48,527 nucleotides of DNA from Isotricha intestinalis (Eukaryota; Ciliophora; Litostomatea; Vestibuliferida; Isotrichidae): positions 1 to 48,527 of the forward strand of contig JAJJLU010003590.1 of NCBI GenBank assembly GCA_023807065.1, in the 5' to 3' direction. Shown in pieces: positions 39,950-47,828 of this stretch. Each line of letters begins with the position of its first letter. Position 1 is the first letter of the stretch. Below the pieces are notes generated by a model. It saw only the letters and a program-made list of their open reading frames with translations. It was not told where the DNA came from and did no database searches. Both the position numbers and the translations under genes were made by a program.

Positions 39950-41467
39950 ATGTCGAAAGAAAATAAATTCACTTATGAGAAATTAGGAAACGCTGTTCAT
40001 AAAATGAATAATATAATTGATAAATTTGAAACAACATATGATGATTTAAAAGAAAAAGGAGCTGTTTATTTAAAAAATTATTTAGATTGGGTAAAAACAC
40101 AAGATTCTGATTTAATTTATAAATCATTATTCCTTTTTTTAGATTTAAAAACTTCTTTTTATGAAAAATATGGAAATGAAATAATTGAAAAATTATGGCC
40201 TATATATGACGAAAGTAAATTTTCTTTAAAAATAAATGAAATTAAAAATGAATTTCCTTCTTTTTTTATTTGTTTATTTTTTTTAGATAATCCAATATAT
40301 AAAGACATTAATGAAAAAGGCATAATAGAAGTAAATAAAGAAGAAAAAAAATTTCAAATAAATGAAGAAAAACTAAAAAATGATAAAAATATATTAAAAG
40401 ATTCAAATTCAATAATAGATATATTAATATTTAAAGTATATACAATAAGTAAAATTCAAATATTTTATACAACAATGACAGGATTATTACTTTCATTAAA
40501 TAATTCTGTTGTTAAATTTTATAAAGTATTATCAATGTTTGCATTATGTTTATGGCAAATGCCAGAAAAATATAAATTTATAGGAAGTATATTATATGTT
40601 ATGGGAGGAGTTTTAAGAGATTTTGGAAGATCATATTTAAAAACAAAAGGAATTTATAATGAAAATTTATCTTATCATCATTGTCATGAAGGGAAAAAAC
40701 ATCATGATGCTCATTTTTTTGAAGCTAAAACACTTTTAGAAAGTGAATGTGATTTACTTAAATATAATTTATTACCTGCTATAAATAATTTTTTATTTAA
40801 TATTATTGAAGTTGATAATACACATAATGATAGTCCATGGGATGATTTTATTGTCAATTTTGATAAATTAAATGAAAAAGGTTTAACTGAAGATGAAAAA
40901 GAAGAAATTATTCAAAAAGTTCCTTTTAATGTTCAAGTTTATCATATTATTATGTTATTTTTAAGTGATTTTGTTTTCTTTTTTATTTCTAATTTTTGTG
41001 AGAATAATAAATTAAATTTAAAAAGTGATTTCGAAGGTTTTGATGATTTCATTAAATTTTCAGAAGAATATTTTATTAAATCTTCAAGAAATATTTTTGA
41101 AATTTGGAATTATGGTTTTAATCATCAAAGATTTTTAGATGTAATTTGTGAAAAAACTGAATATGATATGGGAACTAATTTTAATATGTATGGTATTTCT
41201 TTCATTTTTATTCTTCTGTTAAAAAATAAAAAATTGCCTTTAATTCTTAATATTAATGAATTTAAAAAGTTATATAAAGATATGATTCTTTTAATTTTGA
41301 AAAATGAAAATAAGAAAGATGAAAAAAATATTAAAAATTATGAAAAAATTTGTTTAGATGTTGTTGAATTACTTAAAGAAAAATATATATTTGAAAAAAG
41401 TGATGAAATGAAAGATGAATTTATTAATGCAAAGATAGAAAAAGAAGTATTAGACAAATATTTTTAA
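39950..41467 (+). CDS. Unrecognised 505-aa protein with central hydrophobic region and His cluster
   Basis: I do not recognise a family. Residues 1-150 are mixed helical/charged. A hydrophobic stretch at about 154-203 (IIDILIFKVYTISKIQ..., then FYKVLSMFALCLWQM) and another at ~335-355 (YHIIMLFLSDFVFFFISNF) may be membrane-associated helices or a packed helical core. Residues 242-255 form a compact His/Cys cluster, YHHCHEGKKHHDAH, which looks like a metal site. The C-terminal ~70 residues are Lys/Glu-rich helix. There is no signal peptide. The gene is divergent from the phosphatase gene and on the same strand as the following gene. The ATG used is the first in frame. Confidence 0.6.
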   Translation: MSKENKFTYEKLGNAVHKMNNIIDKFETTYDDLKEKGAVYLKNYLDWVKTQDSDLIYKSLFLFLDLKTSFYEKYGNEIIEKLWPIYDESKFSLKINEIKNEFPSFFICLFFLDNPIYKDINEKGIIEVNKEEKKFQINEEKLKNDKNILKDSNSIIDILIFKVYTISKIQIFYTTMTGLLLSLNNSVVKFYKVLSMFALCLWQMPEKYKFIGSILYVMGGVLRDFGRSYLKTKGIYNENLSYHHCHEGKKHHDAHFFEAKTLLESECDLLKYNLLPAINNFLFNIIEVDNTHNDSPWDDFIVNFDKLNEKGLTEDEKEEIIQKVPFNVQVYHIIMLFLSDFVFFFISNFCENNKLNLKSDFEGFDDFIKFSEEYFIKSSRNIFEIWNYGFNHQRFLDVICEKTEYDMGTNFNMYGISFIFILLLKNKKLPLILNINEFKKLYKDMILLILKNENKKDEKNIKNYEKICLDVVELLKEKYIFEKSDEMKDEFINAKIEKEVLDKYF

Positions 41468-41571
41468 ACTATTTAAAAATTTAAAATAATAAAATTAATT
41501 ATTTTTAAAACACATTTATAATGATTATTAATTTTAAATCAATAAGAAAAAAAATATATAAACTTTAAAAA

Positions 41572-42885
41572 ATGAAAAATAAAAAAGTAAATGTTTCTTT
41601 ATTAGCATTCATGAAATTTAAATTAAGGAAAAAATATAATATATCAAAAGATTTTTATAATAAGAAAAAAGTTAATGAATTAATATTCAATGATCCTTCG
41701 AGTTACACAGCTGCGTTTAAAGAATATTTATTATTAGAAGATGAAAATGAATTTTTAAGAAGATTTTATAGGAAAAATGAATTACCAAAAAAATTAAATA
41801 ATATATTTAATTTTTATGCAAAATATTCTAAAATATTTCCTAATTATATAATCATTCAAGAATCGAAATATATGTATAAAAACATTCAAAAAAAACAAAA
41901 AATGATTGATAATTTACAAAATATAAAAAATCAAGAAAGAAGAAATAAAGAAAGAAATAAAAATACAAGTAATGATACAATATTTACAAATGGTGCTATA
42001 AATGATATTTTCAATCAAACTGATTCTTTCTATAAAAATAATTTAAAAAATTTAATAGATATTACTTTTACTAATCAAGACACTGTTAAAGATTTAAATA
42101 ATTTAATTGATAAAATTGAAAAAAATGAAACAAATAAAAAAACATCATATATTAATTTAGTAATAAATAAAAATTCAAATAATTTTAATTCTGATTTTTC
42201 AACAATAATTCAAAGTCCAAGAAAGGAATCAAGTAAAAAATTGAGAAATACACATTCAAATATTTCAGTTCCTGCATTTACAGATTATTTATTAAATAAA
42301 AATAATAATACAATAAAAAAACATGAAATTCCTACTCAAAAATATCCAACAATTGGTGCATCAAATTCAAAAAAAAAATTAATAATTCATCAAAAAATTA
42401 ATAGTCAAAATATTATATCTTCAAATTCAAATTTAAAGAAAAAAATATTACAATTAGATAATAAAAATTTTAATAATAATTTACAATCTAATTTAGATAG
42501 TATAAAATTTATAAAAATGTTATCAATACTTGATAAAAAACATAAAACAAAAAATAAAGAAAACTTTTCAACTTCTTCAAATATGAGTTCTTCAAGGCAA
42601 AAACCTTTTAATAAATATAGTAGTTCTAATAGTAGTAATAAAAAAATGAGTACTTTAACTTCTTCTCCAAGAAATAATAATTTTTTAACTGAAAGATTAG
42701 AACAAAAACTTTTTTCTAAAAAAGTGTTTTCAAGAAATCATAATAATTCAAAAAAGAAAAGTCTAATATTTCATAATAGCGTTTTAACCGATAATCTTGC
42801 TAATTACACTAAGAATAAATTATTGTTTGATCAAAGTACTAAATTAAAAATTAAGAAAAATTTGAGATTTTTTAACCAGAAATAA
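41572..42885 (+). CDS. Unrecognised 437-aa basic protein with conserved-looking N-terminal module
   Basis: The first ~110 residues look folded: NDPSSYTAAFKEYLLLEDEN (about 41-60), then FLRRFYRKNELPKKLNNIFN, then YAKYSKIFPNYI and a helix with basic residues. From memory, segments like FL(K/R)R(F/Y)Y...KL...YYK(Y/F) occur at the start of uncharacterised ciliate proteins; this is a weak clue. The rest (~120-437) is Ser/Asn/Lys-rich, with Ser-rich patches (SSSNSSNKKMSTLTSSPR) and SP sites that could be phosphorylated, and is probably disordered. No enzyme motif or membrane segment is seen. The gene is 104 bp downstream of the previous one and convergent with the FOP-like gene (146 bp gap). Confidence 0.6.
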   Translation: MKNKKVNVSLLAFMKFKLRKKYNISKDFYNKKKVNELIFNDPSSYTAAFKEYLLLEDENEFLRRFYRKNELPKKLNNIFNFYAKYSKIFPNYIIIQESKYMYKNIQKKQKMIDNLQNIKNQERRNKERNKNTSNDTIFTNGAINDIFNQTDSFYKNNLKNLIDITFTNQDTVKDLNNLIDKIEKNETNKKTSYINLVINKNSNNFNSDFSTIIQSPRKESSKKLRNTHSNISVPAFTDYLLNKNNNTIKKHEIPTQKYPTIGASNSKKKLIIHQKINSQNIISSNSNLKKKILQLDNKNFNNNLQSNLDSIKFIKMLSILDKKHKTKNKENFSTSSNMSSSRQKPFNKYSSSNSSNKKMSTLTSSPRNNNFLTERLEQKLFSKKVFSRNHNNSKKKSLIFHNSVLTDNLANYTKNKLLFDQSTKLKIKKNLRFFNQK

Positions 42886-43031
42886 TGGATATTTTGTTTT
42901 TTTGTATTTTAATTTATATAAATATAAAAAATGGTTTTTTTTCATTTTAAAAAAATATATTAATTTATGTTTAATGCATTTTATATGAAAATATGAGTCT
43001 TTTTTCAAAGTAGTAGAATACTTATTAATAA

Positions 43032-43970
43032 TCATTGATTAGGTTTTTCCGCTTTTTCGACATAATTATAATTATCCAAAATACCAGAATTTACAGTATT
43101 ATCATATTGGTTACCACTTAAACTTTGTGAATTTTGAGCTCCTGAAGATTTTTTTCCTTCATTCAAAGAATCATTAATATCTTCAATAATTTCCTCATCA
43201 ACATTTTCTTCAAGTTTTGGTTCATCATATTTATTATCAATATTTTTACTTGGATTATTTATTTCTTCAGGATTATCTAAAGATAATTTACCTCTTCTAT
43301 TCATATCATTATCCTCAAAACTTCTTTTTTTCGTTAAATTATTTTCATCATCTTCAAAATGATTATTATTATTCATATTATTTTTATTATTTAATTCAGG
43401 TTGTTGAACAGGTTGTACTCTATCATTATTACTTAAAGGAATATCTTCTTCTTCTCCTCGATGTGCTTTTAAATATTCCACAAAATTATTTTCTATTATT
43501 TCATCACTTTTTTTTTCTATATCATTTTGAGCATTTAATATACTTTCTAAAACTTTATCTGGATTTTTTTGAACATTTTCAATAAAATAATACATAACAT
43601 AATATAAAAGAGGTAATTGTAATTTAGATAATATTTCCTCATTATTACCTAAACCCATTTTACTTAGCATTTCTTCTTTTTTTAATCTTTCAGGAGAAAT
43701 ACCACATTCAGGAATAAAAATTGAAAGTGAATAATCCATTCTAAAATATTCCATGAAATCTCTCATAACTTCAGCTAATAATGTTCCTATTTTTGTTTCT
43801 AAAATTTTATATAATGTTGGATTTTCCCATTTTAAACCACAACCAAAATTAAATTGTTGATCTTGTTCGTCTACTATTTTAAACACTGAACTTCTTAATT
43901 GAGCTCTTATTTGACCTAAAACTCCTTTTGTTTCTAAAGATTGAATTATTAAATTTTTCATGTCTTCCAT
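43032..43970 (-). CDS. FOP/CEP43 (FGFR1OP)-like basal-body/centrosome protein
   Basis: Residues 1-85 resemble the N-terminus of FOP/CEP43: LIIQSLETKGVLGQIRAQLR, then SSVFKIVDEQ, then a LisH-like dimerisation region TLLAEVMRDFMEYFRMDYSL followed by SIFIPECGI. FOP proteins dimerise through this domain and sit at the distal end of basal bodies and centrioles, where they help ciliogenesis and anchor CAP350/EB1 in animals. The central part has a helix (KLQLPLLYYVMYYFIENVQ); the C-terminal ~150 residues are acidic, Asn/Ser-rich and disordered. The length (312 aa) is close to animal FOP (~400). The stop is TGA. The gene is divergent from the Rab gene with 81 bp between start codons. Confidence 0.78.
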   Translation of the reverse strand: MEDMKNLIIQSLETKGVLGQIRAQLRSSVFKIVDEQDQQFNFGCGLKWENPTLYKILETKIGTLLAEVMRDFMEYFRMDYSLSIFIPECGISPERLKKEEMLSKMGLGNNEEILSKLQLPLLYYVMYYFIENVQKNPDKVLESILNAQNDIEKKSDEIIENNFVEYLKAHRGEEEDIPLSNNDRVQPVQQPELNNKNNMNNNNHFEDDENNLTKKRSFEDNDMNRRGKLSLDNPEEINNPSKNIDNKYDEPKLEENVDEEIIEDINDSLNEGKKSSGAQNSQSLSGNQYDNTVNSGILDNYNYVEKAEKPNQ

Positions 43971-44051
43971 TATTTATTTAAAGATAATTTTAAATTTAAG
44001 ATTTTAATTTATATAATCTTAATTTATTTATTTTATTTTAGAAATTCAAAA
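43971..44051. promoter_or_regulatory. 81-bp bidirectional start region
   Basis: Only 81 bp lie between the start codons of the FOP-like gene (minus) and the Rab gene (plus). It is nearly pure A+T. Both promoters and leaders must be compact or overlap. Confidence 0.45.
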
Positions 44052-44763
44052 ATGGATAGTGACTAGTAAAATAAATATATTAATTTTTAAACTAGCAATT
44101 TCCTTTTTAAAATATTACTTTTAGGTGATAGTGGAGTTGGAAAATCATGTATAATTTTAAGATATACAGAAAATACATTTAGTCAAAATTTAATGAATTC
44201 AATAGGAGTAGATTTCAAATTAAAAACAATGAGTATTGATGGTAAAAATGTTAAATTGCAAATAGTAAGATTAAAAAAATATAAAAATATATTAATAAAT
44301 AATAAATATATTATAGTGGGATACAGCTGGACAAGAAAGATTTAGAACAATAACTACATCATATTATAAAGGAGCTCAAGGAATTGTTATTGTATATGAT
44401 GTAACAGAAAGTGAATCTTTTGAACATGTAAAAAATTGGATGAATGATATAGAAAAATATGCTAAAAATGATGTTTTAAAAATATTAGTTGGAAATAAAT
44501 CTGATTTAATTTCTAAAAGAAAAGTTTCTACTGAACAAGGACAAGATTTAGCTGATCATTATAATATTCCTTTTTTAGAAACTTCTGCTAAAGATAATAG
44601 TAATATTGAACAATTGTTTATTGATTCTGCTAGAGCTTTCATTCGTAAACAAGCTAATAATGGAAATAATAATTTGGATAAAAGAAAAAAAAATGGAAAT
44701 GAAAAAATTGATTTAACTGGAACTATTTTACCTACTGAAAGAAAAAAAAAATGCTGTGGGTGA
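44052..44763 (+). CDS. Rab1-like small GTPase (three exons, 14-nt first exon)
   Basis: Exons 44052-44065, 44096-44264 and 44317-44763 give 209 residues. The start is [15 protein letters not shown], where the splice after TA restores Tyr5. GTPase motifs are intact: G1 GDSGVGKS, switch I with T/S-x-IGVDFK (SIGVDFK), G3 WDTAGQE, G4 GNKSD, G5 [25 protein letters not shown] is Rab1/Rab8-like. The C-terminus reads KKKCCG, a likely geranylgeranylation site for Rab membrane anchoring. Rab1 works at the ER-Golgi step; without phylogeny, Rab8/Rab10-type remains possible. In the switch I effector region Asn-Ser replaces the usual Ser/Ala-Thr before Ile-Gly-Val; SIG still provides a Ser at the magnesium-binding position, which is unusual since Thr is expected. 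Confidence 0.93.
44066..44095 (+). other. Intron 1 of the Rab gene, 30 nt
   Basis: It begins GTAAAATAAA and ends AAACTAG and splits codon 5 (TA|C). Reading through would hit TAG at once. Splicing yields the conserved MDSDYNFLFK start. Confidence 0.88.
44265..44316 (+). other. Intron 2 of the Rab gene, 52 nt
   Basis: It begins GTAAGATTAA and ends TATTATAG, lying exactly between KLQI and WDTAGQE. It is the longest of the four introns found. Confidence 0.92.
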
Positions 44764-45408
44764 TTTTTATAATTTATTTTAATAGTTCATTCAATACTAT
44801 TTTAAATTTAATTGTTAATTTTTTATATATTTTCATATAATTTTTTATCTGTTTTGTCAAGTAAATGAAAAATACCTATTAACCTTTTTAAACAAATAAT
44901 AAAATATAAAATATAAATCAAAGTGAAAACATTAATCATAATTATATTGGAATATTAATATTACAATAATTAAAATGGAAATTTTACTTTAATACACAAT
45001 CAATTCCTTTCATACTTTTTTAGAAAATATATAAATATGATATTTAAAAGGAAATCCATCATTAAATTCTTAGTAAAGATTTGAAAATTAATAGTTTAAA
45101 ACATTTTTATTCCTTATTGATTAAATATATTTCTTAAAATTTCCAAAGAGTTGAAAAAGATCTGTTAAAAAAAAAAATAATATTTGAATTAATCAAAACA
45201 ATTTTGTTCAAGTGATATTATGTGAAAAATATGTTATATTTTATATCTATAGATTCCAAAATTAAAACTTCATTAAAGTTTAATGTTTATCTTTAACAAA
45301 TTGATACTTTAGAAATTTAAATAAAGTAAAAATCAAAAAAATAAATATTAAGTATTAAAAAAAATTAATCTTTATAAGAATAATAACATTTAAATAAAGC
45401 ATAAAAAA
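44764..45408. other. Intergenic, 645 bp, nothing recognised
   Basis: The stretch lies between two plus-strand genes. It contains only short frames with stops, poly-A/T tracts and a possible short inverted repeat near 45270-45285 (ACTTCATTAAAGTTTAATG). No gene or RNA could be supported. Confidence 0.5.
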
Positions 45409-46719
45409 ATGGCAAGTTCAATAGTTTTCATAAACATAAAAGGAGAAGTATTAATATATAGATGTTACAAATATGATGTAAGTCGTCAAGAAACAATGGA
45501 ATTTTGTCGTAAAATAATATCAACAAAAGAAGCAAAAGAAATGCCAATAAAATATATGAATGGAGTTTCTTATATCTTTACTCAAGAAGGTGAAATAGTT
45601 TTATTAGCAACAACAAAAACAAATATAAACACAGCAATGATGTTTCAATTTTTATATTCTTTTATAAAAATATGCAAAAGTTATTTTGGTGAATTTTCAG
45701 AAGAAAAAATAAGAGAAAATTTCGTATTAATATATGAATTATTAGATGAATGTTTAGATTATGGTTATCCTCAATTAACAGATACAGATTTATTAAAAAA
45801 ATTTATATTCCAAGGAAAAGTAAAAGAAGATCAATTATCTCAATTAAAATTAACAAGTACTTTAACTCAATTAACAGGAAGTGTATCATGGAGAGAACCA
45901 GGAATATCATATGCGAATAATGAAGTATATATTGATATAATGGAAAATATAAATTTATTAATAAGTAAAACTGGAGAAGTAATTAAAAGTGAAGTTATGG
46001 GAGTTGTTGGAGTAAAATCTTTATTAAGTGGTTGGCCTGAATGTAAATTTGGTATGAATGATAAATTACAATTATCAAAATCTAATGTTAAAACAGCAAG
46101 TCAAAGTTCTAGTAAAGGAATATCAATTGAAGATATTAGATTTCATCAATGTGTTAAATTATCTGATTTTAATAAAGATAGAACAATAACATTTATTCCT
46201 CCAGATGGAATATTTGATTTAATGACATATAGAGTAAGTGAAAATGTAATAATACCATTTAAAATATTTTGTAATATTATAGAAACTCCAACTCCAAATA
46301 ATCCTTCAATTCCACAAGCAATTGATTTAGATTTAACAGTAAAAGCATTGTATGATAAAGAATTATATGCTGAAAATGTAGTAGTTAAAATTCAAATACC
46401 TAAAAATTCAACAAATGTAAAAACTCATACTAATACAGGGAAAGGGAAACATGAAGTTGATAAGAGTTCAATTATATGGAGATTAAAAAAAATATTTGGA
46501 GAAAAAGATTATAAATTAAAATGTGAAATTCCATTAATTCCTATTAGTGATCCAAAGCCTTGGACTAGAGCTCCTATTAGTATGGAATTTAATATTCCTA
46601 TGTTTACTGCGAGTGGTTTAAGAGTTAGGTATTTTCATGTTGTTGAAAAAGCTAATTATAAACCTATGAAGTGGATTAGATATGTTACTAAAGCTGGAGA
46701 TTTTCAATTTAGAATTTAG
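45409..46719 (+). CDS. Clathrin adaptor mu subunit, AP-2 type
   Basis: The 436-residue protein spans the full mu family: an N-terminal longin domain (~1-140; FVLIYELLDECLDYGYPQ) and a C-terminal mu-homology domain (~160-436; PECKFGMNDKL, SFIPPDG-like TFIPPDGIFDLMTYR). Several features match AP-2 mu2 numbering: Thr156 in LTQLTGSVSWR (the AAK1 site in mammals), Tyr174 and Asp176 in the cargo pocket (mu2 Phe174/Asp176), and a Trp in MKWIRYVTKAG matching Trp421. It should bind YxxPhi sorting signals at the plasma membrane in clathrin-mediated endocytosis; AP-1 mu is the main alternative but keeps a different linker. The stop is TAG, the only one in the window. The start ATG follows an A-rich run. 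Confidence 0.92.
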   Translation: MASSIVFINIKGEVLIYRCYKYDVSRQETMEFCRKIISTKEAKEMPIKYMNGVSYIFTQEGEIVLLATTKTNINTAMMFQFLYSFIKICKSYFGEFSEEKIRENFVLIYELLDECLDYGYPQLTDTDLLKKFIFQGKVKEDQLSQLKLTSTLTQLTGSVSWREPGISYANNEVYIDIMENINLLISKTGEVIKSEVMGVVGVKSLLSGWPECKFGMNDKLQLSKSNVKTASQSSSKGISIEDIRFHQCVKLSDFNKDRTITFIPPDGIFDLMTYRVSENVIIPFKIFCNIIETPTPNNPSIPQAIDLDLTVKALYDKELYAENVVVKIQIPKNSTNVKTHTNTGKGKHEVDKSSIIWRLKKIFGEKDYKLKCEIPLIPISDPKPWTRAPISMEFNIPMFTASGLRVRYFHVVEKANYKPMKWIRYVTKAGDFQFRI

Positions 46720-46826
46720 AAATTTACTATTGTTTGAATATTTATATTTAAAAAAATTTCTTTTTTTATAATTTTTTCATTTTAGAATTTTTTAAAATTT
46801 AATTTTTAATTTTTTATATTAATTAA

Positions 46827-47828
46827 ATGAATCAAGGTGAAGATGGAATTTGTCTTTTATTAAATTTATTAGAAAAAGCTGAGAAAATTTTAAGTATAAT
46901 AAATTTATCAGACACTGCAATATCAAAATATAATCAATTAAAGCAAATGACATTTGAACAATTAAATTTAAATTTCACACCATTAATTAAAAGACAAACA
47001 TCATATCTAAATGATAATCAAAAATCAAATCAAGATAATTTAATTCAAAATTTATATTTACAAAACACCAAAAAAACAATGTTAATAGAGCTTTTAATGG
47101 ATTTTATTTCAAAGCTTCCAAACTCAAATTGTAACAGTTATATTTCATCGTTAAATAATATTTTTAATTGTCCTAATATTCAAAATAAATCAATTGATGA
47201 AATTGATTGTGAAACAAAAATTGAAGAACAAAAAATGTGTGAAATATTTTCTCAATGTGATGATTTGATTAAAAAATCTTCTTCATATTTAAATCAAATA
47301 AATTGTGACTATGAAAATAAAATAACAAACATTAAAAATTGTTATGATGAAGAATTACAAAAAATGAAATGTGAATTAGATAGACTTTGCTTTGTTGAAA
47401 ATGATTTAATGAATTTAAGAAAATTAAATGATTCTAATACTTTTACTTTAGATAAAATAAGCACTTGGATCAATGATTCATATGAAAAATTTTATCAAGG
47501 AGATAATTCTCCAAGAGTTGAATTAAAACAATGTAATAATCAAGAAAGAATGATTAATAGATTACAATTTATTTTAGGAATTTTAGATAAATTTTATACT
47601 GATAATAAATATTTAAGTGAAATTGTTCCTAATCTTCAAAAAGAAAAATTAGCTTTAGTTGAACAACAAAATTTACCTTTTGTTAATAATGTTATTAATA
47701 ATAATGGAGTTATGACAAATTTAGCTGCGAATGTTAAAGATATTCAAAAACAAAGTGATACTTTTCATAAAAATTTTCAAGATTTGATGAATTATATTTC
47801 CAGTAATATTGAAGGGAAGTTAGTTTAA
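46827..47828 (+). CDS. Unrecognised 333-aa mostly helical protein
   Basis: I do not recognise a family. The protein is acidic to neutral and mainly helical, with short coiled-coil segments at ~125-205 (NCYDEELQKMKCELDRLCF) and ~230-290 (RMINRLQFILGILDKFYTDN). It is Cys-richer than its neighbours (nine or more Cys), all encoded by TGT/TGC. There is no signal peptide or membrane segment. Size and layout recall small centrosomal, kinetochore or tethering subunits, but I cannot choose. It lies 107 bp downstream of the AP-2 mu gene on the same strand; the stop is TAA. Confidence 0.55.
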   Translation: MNQGEDGICLLLNLLEKAEKILSIINLSDTAISKYNQLKQMTFEQLNLNFTPLIKRQTSYLNDNQKSNQDNLIQNLYLQNTKKTMLIELLMDFISKLPNSNCNSYISSLNNIFNCPNIQNKSIDEIDCETKIEEQKMCEIFSQCDDLIKKSSSYLNQINCDYENKITNIKNCYDEELQKMKCELDRLCFVENDLMNLRKLNDSNTFTLDKISTWINDSYEKFYQGDNSPRVELKQCNNQERMINRLQFILGILDKFYTDNKYLSEIVPNLQKEKLALVEQQNLPFVNNVINNNGVMTNLAANVKDIQKQSDTFHKNFQDLMNYISSNIEGKLV

